Origin: Stenotrophomonas mori
Lineage (GTDB): Bacteria; Pseudomonadota; Gammaproteobacteria; Xanthomonadales; Xanthomonadaceae
Direction: 5' to 3'
DNA: 64,000 nt
Assembly (NCBI RefSeq): GCF_023556335.1
Contig: NZ_JAIKTS010000001.1
Coordinates: 496,001 to 560,000, forward strand
Shown here: in pieces, positions 15,345-25,330 of the stretch
Position numbering within the stretch: the first letter of the stretch is position 1
How the letters are laid out: the number at the start of each line of letters is the position of its first letter
Notes under the pieces: generated by a model
Seen by the model: the letters and a program-made list of their open reading frames with translations, nothing else
What the model was told of the DNA's origin: nothing
Database searches by the model: none
Made by a program: the position numbers and the translations under genes

Positions 15345-16454
15345 ATGGCCTGGAACACACCTGGCGGCAACGGCACGAACGGCCCCGCCGACAACCGGCG
15401 CGGCCCGCGCCAGCCACGAGGCGGCAACGGCGGCGGGTGGGGCGGCCTGCCCGGCCCGTTGCGCGACCTGTTCGACGGCGGCGTCTGGCGCTGGATACTG
15501 CTGGCCGTGGCGCTGCTGGTGCTGCTGTCCAGCTTCCAGCTGATCGGCGAGCAGCAGCGCGGCGTGGTGCTGCGCTTCGGCCAGTTCTCGCGCATCCTGC
15601 AGCCGGGCCCGAACTTCAAGCTGCCGTGGCCGATCGAATCGGTGGTCAAGGTCAACGCCACCCAGATCAAGACCTTCAGCAGCAACGTGCCGGTGCTCAC
15701 CCGCGACGAGAACATCGTCAACGTGGCGCTGAACGTGCAGTACCGGGTGGACGACCCGCGCCTGTACCAGTTCGGCACCATCGACGCCGACCAGGTGCTG
15801 GAACAGTCGGCGCAGAGCGCGGTGCGCGAGCAGGTCGGCCGCGCCGACCTCAATACCGTGCTGAACAACCGCGGGCCGCTGGCGGTGGCCGCCGAGCAGC
15901 GCCTGCAGGCCTCGCTGGAGGCCTACCGCACCGGCCTGGTGGTCACCGGCCTGACCCTGCCCGACGCGCGTCCGCCGGAAGAAGTGAAGCCGGCCTTCGA
16001 CGAGGTCAACGGCGCCCAGCAGGTCAAGGAGCGGCTGATCAACGAGGCCCAGGCCTATGCCGCCAAGGTGGTGCCGGAAGCCCGCGGCCAGTCCGCGCGT
16101 TCGCGCACCACCGCCGAGGGCTACAAGCAGGCCATCGTCGCCCGCGCCGAGGGTGACGCGCGCCGCTTCAGCCTGCTGCAGGCCGAGTACAAGAACGCGC
16201 CGGAGGTCACCCGCAAGCGCCTGTGGCTGGAAACCGTGCAGGAAGTGCTGGCCGAGAACCGCAAGGTCATCGGTGGCGACGGCCGCCAGCTGATCTACGT
16301 ACCGATGCCGGCCGATGCCGGCAAGGCCGCCGGCAACCCGCCGCTGATGACCCCGGACATGGCCCTGCCGGACCTGCCGTCGGCCACCGGAAGCACTCGC
16401 AACGCGGACCGTACGGTCTCGCGCTCGGCACGTCGTGAGGAGGGCGGTCGATGA
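15345..16454 (+). CDS. hflK: FtsH modulator subunit HflK
   Basis: Inner-membrane SPFH/band-7 protein of 369 residues that, with HflC, forms the large cage around the FtsH protease and limits its action on membrane proteins. A Gly/Asn-rich cytoplasmic N terminus of about 40 residues is followed by one membrane helix (WRWILLAVALLVLLSSF) and the SPFH domain starting QQRGVVLRFGQFS. The C-terminal half is a charged helix (NEAQAYAAKVVPEARG). Start at 15345 gives MAWNTPGGNG, the family N terminus. The stop overlaps the hflC start by four bases (ATGA), indicating coupled translation. Confidence 0.97.
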   Translation: MAWNTPGGNGTNGPADNRRGPRQPRGGNGGGWGGLPGPLRDLFDGGVWRWILLAVALLVLLSSFQLIGEQQRGVVLRFGQFSRILQPGPNFKLPWPIESVVKVNATQIKTFSSNVPVLTRDENIVNVALNVQYRVDDPRLYQFGTIDADQVLEQSAQSAVREQVGRADLNTVLNNRGPLAVAAEQRLQASLEAYRTGLVVTGLTLPDARPPEEVKPAFDEVNGAQQVKERLINEAQAYAAKVVPEARGQSARSRTTAEGYKQAIVARAEGDARRFSLLQAEYKNAPEVTRKRLWLETVQEVLAENRKVIGGDGRQLIYVPMPADAGKAAGNPPLMTPDMALPDLPSATGSTRNADRTVSRSARREEGGR

Positions 16455-17314
16455 AGAATTCCCTTGTGATCGGCCTGCTGGTGGCCATCCTGCTGGGCCT
16501 GCTGGGTTCGGTCTACGTGGTGCGCGAGGACCAGACCGCGATGGTGCTCAACCTGGGCAAGGTGGTGCGTTCGGACATCCAGCCCGGCCTGCACTTCAAG
16601 CTGCCGCTGGTGGAGACGGCGCGGGTGTTCGACCGCCGCTTCCAGGTGCTGGACACCGCGCCGGCGCGCTACTTCACCGCCGAGCAGAAGGACGTCAGCG
16701 TCGACTTCTTCGCCATCGGCTACATCTCCGACGTGCGCGCCTACTACCGCGCCACCGGCGGCGACGGCAAGGTGGCCAATGCCCGCCTGGCACCGATCAT
16801 CACCGACTCGCTGCGCAACCAGATCAACTCGCGCACGCTGCAGCAGCTGGTGTCCGGCGACCGCGGCGAGTTGATCGCCGGGCAGCTCAAGGGCATCAAC
16901 GAGGCGGTGCAGACCCTGGGCATGCAGATCATCGACCTGCGCATCAAGCAGATCGACCTGCCCACCGACAGCCAGGTGATCACCGACGTCTACGAGCGCA
17001 TGCGTGCCCAGCGCAAGCAGGAAGCGGCCAAGCTGCGCGCCGAGGGCGAGGAGCAGTCGCTGACCATCCGCGCCCAGGCCGACCGCGAGAGCACCGTGCT
17101 GGTGGCCGAGGCCGAGCGCGACGCCCAGCAGCTGCGCGGCGAGGGCGACGCCCAGGCCGCGGCGATCTACGGCAAGGCCGGTTCGGCCGATCCGGCGTTC
17201 TACGCCTTCTACCGCAGCCTGGAGGCCTACCGCGCCTCGATGACCGACGGCAACGGCGTGATCGTGCTGGACAAGAACGACCCGTTCCTGCAGTACCTCA
17301 AGAGCGACCGCTGA
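16451..17314 (+). CDS. hflC: FtsH modulator subunit HflC
   Basis: Partner of HflK, 287 residues. The N-terminal membrane anchor (LVIGLLVAILLGLLGSVYVV) runs into an SPFH domain beginning EDQTAMVLNLGKVV. A long charged helix with QRKQEAAKLRAEGEEQ follows, then AAAIYGKAGSADPAFYAFYRSL, a strongly conserved HflC C-terminal segment. GGAGGG just before the ATG serves as the ribosome-binding site inside hflK. Confidence 0.97.
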   Translation: MKNSLVIGLLVAILLGLLGSVYVVREDQTAMVLNLGKVVRSDIQPGLHFKLPLVETARVFDRRFQVLDTAPARYFTAEQKDVSVDFFAIGYISDVRAYYRATGGDGKVANARLAPIITDSLRNQINSRTLQQLVSGDRGELIAGQLKGINEAVQTLGMQIIDLRIKQIDLPTDSQVITDVYERMRAQRKQEAAKLRAEGEEQSLTIRAQADRESTVLVAEAERDAQQLRGEGDAQAAAIYGKAGSADPAFYAFYRSLEAYRASMTDGNGVIVLDKNDPFLQYLKSDR

Positions 17315-17327
17315 CCGCCGGCCCCCG

Positions 17328-17356
17328 CCTTGAAGCCCCCGCCACGGGCTTCAAGG
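17328..17356. terminator. Hairpin downstream of hflC
   Basis: CCTTGAAGCCC and GGGCTTCAAGG form a perfect 11-bp stem with a 7-base loop, 14 bases after the hflC stop. There is no T-run, so it may attenuate or protect a 3' end rather than terminate. Confidence 0.5.
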
Positions 17357-17600
17357 CAGAGGGCCTTGCGGACGGTCTCCACGCCACCCGCAAGGGATCC
17401 GGGAGGCCTGCACGATGGGCAGCGGCCCGTCCCCGCATGCCTCCACAGGCAGGGCCCTCCCGATGAGGGCCTGATCCAGGCGACGGCATGTCGCCCGTCA
17501 CGCACCCGGCAGCGCCTCCACTGCGGCCCGTCCCGCCCCTCCGCCCAAGGGCGCCTTTCCCCCGCAGGGGAGGGCGGCCACGAACCCGCTCCCGGCCCCC

Positions 17601-17786
17601 ATGCACGACCTTTTCTCCGCCCTCTGCCTCGTCGCCATCCTCGAAGGCCTGTTCCTGTTTGCCACACCGCTGGCATGGAAGCGCATGGCCGCGCGCCTGC
17701 TGGAGCTGCCGCTGGGGGCATTGCGGCGCTGGGGCGGGACGCTGCTGGCGGTGGGCCTGGGCCTGCTGTGGTGGCTGCGGCACTGA
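17601..17786 (+). CDS. DUF2065 small membrane protein
   Basis: A 61-residue protein with two predicted membrane helices (LFSALCLVAILEGLFLFATPL and GGTLLAVGLGLLWWL) separated by a short basic loop. It matches DUF2065 (YjeT of Escherichia coli) in size and pattern. Position supports the call: yjeT also lies between hflC and purA. Function is unknown. A 286-bp gap with no other visible gene separates it from hflC. Confidence 0.85.
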   Translation: MHDLFSALCLVAILEGLFLFATPLAWKRMAARLLELPLGALRRWGGTLLAVGLGLLWWLRH

Positions 17787-17854
17787 ACCGCGGCTGGGCG
17801 CGCCGGCCAATCTGAACCGCCAAGGCTGGTGGCCGCTGCCCAAAACCCGGATAA

Positions 17855-19306
<1,452 letters not shown>

Positions 19307-19352
19307 TGCATTAGTCCCAGACTCGCAAAGACGGCTGTTAGTTTCTAATGTT

Positions 19353-19390
19353 GCAACAAGAAGCCCCGCATCTGCGGGGCTTCTTGTTGC
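19353..19390 (+). terminator. Perfect 18-bp inverted repeat after purA
   Basis: GCAACAAGAAGCCCCGCA, loop TC, and its exact reverse complement. It lies 46 bases past the purA stop and is the likely purA terminator. The A/T-rich outer stem would give a U-rich 3' side. It also marks the left edge of the AT-rich block. Confidence 0.8.
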
Positions 19391-19606
19391 TGTTGCCTAA
19401 AGCAAAATTTTGTTTGGTCACTGCAAGCAATCTCGATAGGTGGCTATACCTCATGCACCGGTGTTCCTGCAGTTTGGTCAAAAGCATGATCTTGTGTTCG
19501 ATGCCTAGAGCCTTTTACAAAAAAGACTCTTCAAGTTGCGGTCTTGCGAGTTGCAAGTAGGCTTGCTTGGGGGCATTTGGAATGCAGGCTCAGTAACCTA
19601 CTCGAT
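19391..19606. other. AT-rich segment without a recognised gene
   Basis: From here base composition drops sharply compared with purA. Short frames are present but none has a ribosome-binding site or family resemblance. No tRNA, integrase or clear attachment repeat was found. Confidence 0.5.
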
Positions 19607-22600
19607 CTATGGAGAAGCGAAAACCTTAAAGTCAATATCTAGTTCGTCGGCAGTGCTCAGCCAATTCTCAATCAATTGAAATGCTTGGATGCTTGCGGAT
19701 GGGCAAGTGTGCGGATTCCCTATGCTCTCCGTGAAATGGCGTGCAGAGAATGAATTTCCCATGACTACCCATATCTCCTTTTTGCACCTTATGGATTTTC
19801 GCCGCTCGCAGATAAGGTTCCACGCGCGATCCGAAAGAGAGTCGTCAGCTGGGGCGTGGTTATTAATCACCCCTTCCGTCAGCCTGAAACGGGTGCTCAG
19901 TGGAAATGTCGCGCGATCTGAAGGCCACGCAGTTCGCCACGAAGTGAAATTTCCGGGTTTGATGTCTGCGTCATCAGAGGCAAGAAAGTGAATATTCTTG
20001 ATTGCCTGACTACCGACCTCGGCAATTGCACCGGCAGACGATTGCGGTGCCGATGCGTCGCCACACTTGATGTGAACGAAGCAGAGCTTATCTGGAGAAG
20101 ATAGTATAAAGTCTCCGGGTTCGACTCCCATGTCAGTGCAAATTACAAGGTCACAACCGGGAATATATTTGGCGAAAGGGCCTAAGTCGCCAAGGGGAGT
20201 GGTTGGATCTCCATATCCTTTCAGTTTGTCAATTAAGTAAAATATGGAGTTCGTGTCAAAATTATCACTGGTAGTTCGGTGATATTGGTTATTTAAAATT
20301 TCGCCCTTTTCTCTCAGATGTTCTCCTAGTAATTCATTTAAAGCGAATATGGAGTTGCTCGCAAAGCTGTCCTCGGCAGCTATTCCCTGCTCATAAGGCA
20401 GTGCTAGCTTGTAGAACGTTCCATTCAAGTAGGTTACACCGTTCTCAAAAAGAACCTTCAATCGATCGCCTGTACTTAAATAAGTGGCTATCCACTCATG
20501 GTGATCTTTGCCGATGGAACTTCCAGTAAGCTCAATCTCAAAGCGTGATGATTCATCGGAGTAAGAAAGGGCCAATTCAATCTGTTCGCCATGTGCATCA
20601 AAGCTGATCCCATTGATGTAGTCGACATAGCTGAAATCAGGAAATATTGTGCCCAATCCTACCGGAGTGGCTTGATCTAGATCAGTGAAGTCCAGGAGTA
20701 CTGAAAGAATCGCAGAGCTTGGCTTGTTAGCGATTGGTTGGGCATAGGATTTAATAAGTCGTCCAGCACTACCGCCGCTTTCGATGGTTTCGCCAATCTC
20801 ATCAATCCATTGTGAAAGATCTTGAAGCGTGAAGTTGGACTCCTTCTGGTCTGCGACTCTTCCAGACCTGGCGCCTATGTAGAAGCTGCTTTCTTTTTTT
20901 CCATCCAGGCCAAGATTATCGACCTTGACCATTGTTAAAGCATAGCGAGAGTTGCTTTGATTCGCTTGGCTATCACCAAGATCTCGTCCCTTTAAGGCCA
21001 CCGACTCGGGGCGGCGTACAGCTTGCCCGATTGCTCGGGCGTGCGTTTCTTTTATTTGGTTGATCTTCGTCTTGGCTGCCAATGCAGTGAGTTTGTCGAT
21101 ATGAATGGAATTGCAAAGGCGAAAGTGTTCCTGGTTATAATAACGGCCGTTGCCACTATCGAATATGGCAATGCCCGATTGAATTTCCTTTATCGCAATT
21201 ACATTTAGCTTTGGCTCGAAGAATATTTTTTGTGAAAAGAAGTTTGAGCTGCCAAATTCTATGTATATCAATATATTTAAATCAAGGGCCTTATAATTCT
21301 TAACGAGTGCTCCTGATCCATGCAGGTTCCAGTAAAGTCTATCTATGAATAGAGGTAGCGAAAAATCTTCCGCTTTCTGGATGAAGCATACGGAGGCGTA
21401 AGGGATTTTTATGTCGTTCTCGGGCGATAAGTCATTTATGTCCAGGCGCTCCTTAAATCTTTTGTCGAAATAGCTATACTTGGGGAGGTTCTTGAGAAAT
21501 GATTCGATCAAGTAGCTAGTGCTGAGTGATTTGATGAATTCGGCAGCACCGCTGGCAGCTAGGTAGTCGTCAAACCTACGGTAGCCTTCCCACATTCCCT
21601 CATTTGCTCCCTGGCTTATATCTAGAACAAAAGGCTGCGAATTTTCATATTTCCGAACTATTCGACCGACGGCTTGAACGAGTTCGCGACCACTACCCAG
21701 CTCATAGGTGAGTAGGAGAAGCTTGGCCTCCGGAATATCTACTCCTTCATCCAGCTTGTGCTGATGAATAATTATTCGAAGCCCGTCTACCTTGAGTGCG
21801 GGCCCCACTCGTGCGAATTCATTATTGCCATGCTCCGTTCCCAGTCTGTCATGCACACTCGCTGTTACGAATAGCGGTGAAAGTAGTGCGTGATATCTCC
21901 GTATTTCATCGAGGCTTCTGCACTTAACGATGCACTTCAAATTGCTGTCGGCCGTCAATCGTTGTTCAATTCTTTCGAGAAGTTCGGTCTCGTTGGCAAT
22001 CTGCTCGTAAATTGGGGCAGAGACTACGTCGTCATCGACCGCTTCTTTGAATGTGTATACGTAAAAGTGATCGGTGCTTACATTTAGCTCAAATAAATCA
22101 TTTCGGTATGGGGTTGCTGTTATAACTACCTTGCGGGCATCGGATTGGCGAATTATTTCCCGCCAGACGGGGGAGGGCTCGGCATGTCCCTCATCCACAA
22201 GTATTAGATCAAAGGTTTTTTGAACGTCGGCAAGATGCTCTTCTTCGAGGGTCGATAGTTTTTGAAAACTGGTGATGTAAATTCCGTCGCCCTGATTGAA
22301 ATTGGAATCTCGATAAGTCTTCTTAAGCTCAAATTCTTTATCTTTTATCGTGGATCGGAAGAATTTTCTAGATACTTCTCGAAGCAATTGGTCTTTAACG
22401 GCTTTGCGATGGCATATAATTAGAACTTTGGAATATTTGGATAAATGGGCGATGAGCGAGATAACGCCTGTCTTTCCGGCTCCTGTCGGCAGATTGATCA
22501 GTAGCGCTCTGTCTGTTTTTTCTTCCGCATAACTAACGAAGCTGCGTACTGCATCTAATTGGCAGGATCTTAATTTTTCTTTCGCAGATTCCAAGTACTC

Positions 22601-22612
22601 CAGGATTTCCAT
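19607..22612 (-). CDS. SF2 DEAH-type helicase with C-terminal nuclease-like domain, putative defence protein
   Basis: Protein of 1001 residues. The N-terminal helicase core shows the Q-like segment SCQLDAVRSF, Walker A LPTGAGKTG (Lys47), a DEGH box at 140-143, TATPYRND, and motif VI QAVGRIVRK near residue 310. Residues ~400-780 match nothing I can name. Near the C terminus Asp834 in EPGDF, then FVHIKCG (His847-Ile-Lys849) and GSQAIKN about 20 residues on, look like a PD-(D/E)XK-type core in which HxK replaces ExK. Composition is strikingly AT-rich against its neighbours, pointing to horizontal transfer. It lies 176 bp downstream of the DUF2075 gene on the same strand. A defence role is inference; it could also be part of a mobile element. 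Confidence 0.75.
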   Translation of the reverse strand: MEILEYLESAKEKLRSCQLDAVRSFVSYAEEKTDRALLINLPTGAGKTGVISLIAHLSKYSKVLIICHRKAVKDQLLREVSRKFFRSTIKDKEFELKKTYRDSNFNQGDGIYITSFQKLSTLEEEHLADVQKTFDLILVDEGHAEPSPVWREIIRQSDARKVVITATPYRNDLFELNVSTDHFYVYTFKEAVDDDVVSAPIYEQIANETELLERIEQRLTADSNLKCIVKCRSLDEIRRYHALLSPLFVTASVHDRLGTEHGNNEFARVGPALKVDGLRIIIHQHKLDEGVDIPEAKLLLLTYELGSGRELVQAVGRIVRKYENSQPFVLDISQGANEGMWEGYRRFDDYLAASGAAEFIKSLSTSYLIESFLKNLPKYSYFDKRFKERLDINDLSPENDIKIPYASVCFIQKAEDFSLPLFIDRLYWNLHGSGALVKNYKALDLNILIYIEFGSSNFFSQKIFFEPKLNVIAIKEIQSGIAIFDSGNGRYYNQEHFRLCNSIHIDKLTALAAKTKINQIKETHARAIGQAVRRPESVALKGRDLGDSQANQSNSRYALTMVKVDNLGLDGKKESSFYIGARSGRVADQKESNFTLQDLSQWIDEIGETIESGGSAGRLIKSYAQPIANKPSSAILSVLLDFTDLDQATPVGLGTIFPDFSYVDYINGISFDAHGEQIELALSYSDESSRFEIELTGSSIGKDHHEWIATYLSTGDRLKVLFENGVTYLNGTFYKLALPYEQGIAAEDSFASNSIFALNELLGEHLREKGEILNNQYHRTTSDNFDTNSIFYLIDKLKGYGDPTTPLGDLGPFAKYIPGCDLVICTDMGVEPGDFILSSPDKLCFVHIKCGDASAPQSSAGAIAEVGSQAIKNIHFLASDDADIKPGNFTSWRTAWPSDRATFPLSTRFRLTEGVINNHAPADDSLSDRAWNLICERRKSIRCKKEIWVVMGNSFSARHFTESIGNPHTCPSASIQAFQLIENWLSTADELDIDFKVFASP

Positions 22613-22788
22613 GGCGATCTTCCTTGTGCCCCTTTAAGGGGCTTTGAGACTATTCGATTATTTGGTGCTAATGCTGGAGCTTAGTGGGTTATTCTTAATC
22701 TCAGGCCTGTGGATAATTGGTGGGTAATGCGTGCTCAGTTCTTTGGGTCGGAAGTATGTATTTGCTAGAATTTTTTAATCGAAAGCGG

Positions 22789-24642
22789 TTATTTGTATAT
22801 CGACGCTTTCAATGCTTGGTTACTGATATAGGCATAGCATCCCTTCATCCTCCGGCTCATCAGCGTCTTGTAGGTATTCCGGATGATCCGGTCCACCCAG
22901 TCGTGAATTTCTGGGTTGCTCTTGGCCTGCGACTTGTAACCACGAATCGAACGGTCCTGCTTTGAGCGCTTGCTTGGATCGGTAACGAGCCGGCCGTCGC
23001 GCCAGGCAAGGTCGGGGCCGATGATCACGCCCACATAGTCCATCTCCAGGCCTTGGCTGGTGTGGATGCAGCCGACCTGCTCGACGGAATTGTCGGCGAT
23101 GGCCCATAGGCTGCCGTCGCTGCCCAGGTTCCATTGGGCGCGGTAGTCGTGCTCGGGGATTTCGATATCCCAAGCGTTGGGGTCTTTCTTGCTTTTCCAG
23201 TCCCAGCAGTAGCCGGCGACCATGCGCGACTTGTTGTTGGCGCGGTTCTTTTCGCGGATCAGTCGGTGCAGGTCGCGCGGGGAGTCGACGATGCCGAACT
23301 CGAAGGCGCCGCGGTCGAAGTCGGTATTGGCGGTCTGGCGGATGCCGAGCAGGTTGTCCAGCCACGCGATGTAGCCGTCCGAGCCGGCGCAGCGGAACTG
23401 GGACGACAGTTCAAGCAGGCTGACGTCGGCGTCGAAGTGGGCCGCCCAGCGGCGCAGTTCTTCGGTATGGCCGATGTCGGACAGGGTGACTATCTGGTCG
23501 TCATCGACGAAGAACACGGTGCAACGGGCGCTGCGGATCAGTTCCATGACCTGGTTGTCACCGAGGTTGCCGTACAGGCCGCTCTTCTCGTTGAGACGAT
23601 GGGCCTCGTCCACCACCAGTACGTCGAAGACGTTGGGTTCGGTGGTGTGGAAGCCGCCGGAGCCGGAGAACAGGCTGGCGATTTCGTACTTGCGGAGATG
23701 CCCGGCCAGCTTCTGCGCGTAGACGGCGCGCGGCGCGGCGTTCTTGGAGACATATTTAGTGGTCAGGCCGCGCCTGGTCAGTTCGACCAGCAGGTTGACC
23801 GCCACGACCGATTTGCCGGTGCCCGGGCCGCCCTTGACGATGACGACCTGCTTGCGGGTGTCGCTGGCCTGGGCCGCGCGTGCGAGACAGTTTTCGTAGA
23901 CCAGCTTCTGGTCGTCGATCAGCACGAATTCCTCGTTACCCTTGAGCATGCCGGCGACGCTGTCGGCCAGCATCTTGGAAGGGCGCACGCGGCCGTTTTC
24001 GATGCGGTATAGCAGTTCGGCGTTGTCGCCGCGCTTGACGTGCTGTTTGATGAAGTTGCGCAGCTTCTGCCTTTCGTTTGGCCCGCGCAGGAATACCGGC
24101 GCCTTGTCCAGATGGGCGGCATAACGCGGGTCATCGATGGCGCCGTTGCGCACGTGGTTGTGCAGGTAGGCGCAGGGCTTGAGCTGGATGCCGCCTTCAT
24201 GCACGGCCTCGTTGAAGCCTTCCAGCAGGGCGGCGTAGGACCAGGCCTGGTAGCTGGGGTGGATGCCTTCGCTTTCCGTCGGGCCGCCGCGCTGGGCGAT
24301 GATGATGCCGTCCTTGTCGGTGACCCTGGACTCGGACCATTGCTTGAGCTCGACGATGATCGCGCGCGGGTCGCTGTCGGCGGTATGGCCGCTCAGGATG
24401 AAATCGATGCGCTTGTTGCTGTAGGGGATGCCGAACTCGATGCCCACGCCCATGTCATCAGGCAGGTCGTCATCGGCAAGCACGTCCACCATCTGCATCA
24501 GTGAATGGCGCCACGCGCGGAATTCCGGGGTGGGGGCATACCGCTTGGTCTTCTGGAGGAAGGCCTGCGCGACGATTTCCTCGATGGCGTTTTCTTCCGA
24601 ATCCCTGAGGAATCCGGACCGTGTGGACTGATAGACAATCAC
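22789..24642 (-). CDS. DUF2075 NTPase/helicase with N-terminal PD-(D/E)XK nuclease domain
   Basis: Protein of 617 residues starting at a GTG that overlaps the stop of the MazG-like gene as GTGA. The N-terminal ~105 residues hold a nuclease core: Asp80 in KRIDFIL and Glu98-Leu-Lys100 in AIIVELKQW. A P-loop follows (GGPGTGKS, residues 271-278), then Walker B LVVDEAH with Asp345 and Glu346, and later SF1-like segments (FFVDDDQIV, LSSQFRC, IHTSQGLEMDYVGVIIG). This is the DUF2075 architecture known from defence islands. The coupling to an NTP pyrophosphohydrolase suggests nucleotide sensing or depletion plus nucleic-acid cleavage. Its GC content is high, unlike the helicase gene downstream. Confidence 0.85.
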   Translation of the reverse strand: MIVYQSTRSGFLRDSEENAIEEIVAQAFLQKTKRYAPTPEFRAWRHSLMQMVDVLADDDLPDDMGVGIEFGIPYSNKRIDFILSGHTADSDPRAIIVELKQWSESRVTDKDGIIIAQRGGPTESEGIHPSYQAWSYAALLEGFNEAVHEGGIQLKPCAYLHNHVRNGAIDDPRYAAHLDKAPVFLRGPNERQKLRNFIKQHVKRGDNAELLYRIENGRVRPSKMLADSVAGMLKGNEEFVLIDDQKLVYENCLARAAQASDTRKQVVIVKGGPGTGKSVVAVNLLVELTRRGLTTKYVSKNAAPRAVYAQKLAGHLRKYEIASLFSGSGGFHTTEPNVFDVLVVDEAHRLNEKSGLYGNLGDNQVMELIRSARCTVFFVDDDQIVTLSDIGHTEELRRWAAHFDADVSLLELSSQFRCAGSDGYIAWLDNLLGIRQTANTDFDRGAFEFGIVDSPRDLHRLIREKNRANNKSRMVAGYCWDWKSKKDPNAWDIEIPEHDYRAQWNLGSDGSLWAIADNSVEQVGCIHTSQGLEMDYVGVIIGPDLAWRDGRLVTDPSKRSKQDRSIRGYKSQAKSNPEIHDWVDRIIRNTYKTLMSRRMKGCYAYISNQALKASIYK

Positions 24643-25025
24643 GCTGGATCTTTCCCTGATGTTTCCCCGCTTCCGTGAAGCTCGGTGTACTTGTCGCTGC
24701 GGCCTTTTGCAAGTTCGACCGGGTATTTCTTCGCGTTGAGCGCGAGTTTGCCGCGCGCGGCGTCGGCCGGGTCTATCTGCAGGACGTCGCACAGGCGCAG
24801 CAGGTACAGCAGGACATCGGCGATTTCCGTGCCGACTTGAGCCTTGCGCTCGTCCGTCAGATTGCGGCTCTGGGTTTCGGTGAGCCACTGGAAGTGTTCC
24901 ATCAGCTCGCTGGCTTCGATGCTCAGGGCCATGGCGAGGTTCTTGGGGCTGTGGAACTGCTCCCAGTCGCGCTCCTGCGCGAACTGGCGCATGGCGGACT
25001 GGAGTTCATGGAGTGCGTCGGACAT
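24639..25025 (-). CDS. MazG-like nucleotide pyrophosphohydrolase
   Basis: All-alpha NTP pyrophosphatase of 128 residues, expected to hydrolyse NTPs or dNTPs to monophosphates. The metal-binding pattern is intact: EASELMEHFQW (ExxE) and EIADVLLYLLRL (ExxD). It resembles the short MazG/XTP3-transactivated type rather than the two-domain MazG. The last codons overlap the start of the DUF2075 nuclease gene by four bases, so the two are made together. It is the first gene of the minus-strand block; upstream lies a divergent leader region. Confidence 0.88.
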   Translation of the reverse strand: MSDALHELQSAMRQFAQERDWEQFHSPKNLAMALSIEASELMEHFQWLTETQSRNLTDERKAQVGTEIADVLLYLLRLCDVLQIDPADAARGKLALNAKKYPVELAKGRSDKYTELHGSGETSGKDPA

Positions 25026-25070
25026 GGCATCGAGTTGCTGTCAGAAATTTCCGATTATGGTAATCCCCGA

Positions 25071-25096
25071 TTGACGCCAATGGGCTTCGGTAGCAT
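25071..25096 (+). promoter_or_regulatory. Candidate promoter for the leader RNA
   Basis: TTGACG at 25071-25076 and TAGCAT at 25091-25096. The spacing of 14 is short, but a start about seven bases on would fall exactly at the beginning of the structured segment. Confidence 0.4.
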
Positions 25097-25102
25097 CCTC
25101 CT

Positions 25103-25300
25103 CCCACGGAGCCTAGAAACTCCTCAAACAGCGGTACCCACCTCCGACAAACCGGTGGGTTTTTTGTGCCTGCCTCGCGGGCACAACCGACGCGATGCCT
25201 GCGTCGGGAGGGCGGTGAATACAACACCCTTTGGGGAAATAAGCCCGCCGTCTGTTTGCGGTTTCTAGCCTCCCGACTTCCCGTCCGCCGTTTGCGGCGG
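25103..25300 (+). ncRNA. Structured leader, candidate C4-like antisense RNA/attenuator
   Basis: A compact set of elements precedes the XAC0095-like gene. Segment 25111-25131 (CCTAGAAAC and AAACAG) is complementary to 25252-25270 (CTGTTTG and GTTTCTAG). Between them come a terminator hairpin, ACCCACC/GGTGGGT at 25136-25160 followed by six Ts, and a second hairpin, GTGCCTGC/GCGGGCAC at 25166-25184. A third, CCGCCG/CGGCGG, lies at 25285-25300. A short terminated RNA whose single-stranded part can pair with its own downstream leader is the logic of phage C4 antisense RNAs. Class membership is my hypothesis. Confidence 0.5.
25136..25165 (+). terminator. Rho-independent terminator inside the leader
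   Basis: ACCCACC (25136-25142) and GGTGGGT (25154-25160) pair around an 11-base loop and are followed directly by a T-run ending at 25165. It would release a ~60-nt RNA from the candidate promoter. Confidence 0.75.
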
Positions 25301-25330
25301 GCGGCCACTTCATGGAAGGAGGCGGCGACG

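Noticed and set aside
19307-19606. tRNA gene or integrase attachment site at the island edge
   Set aside because: No cloverleaf could be drawn, no integrase is encoded, and no matching direct repeat was seen at about 25.1 kb.
19307-25330. Prophage
   Set aside because: No integrase, capsid, tail, portal or lysis genes; the C4-like leader alone is not enough.
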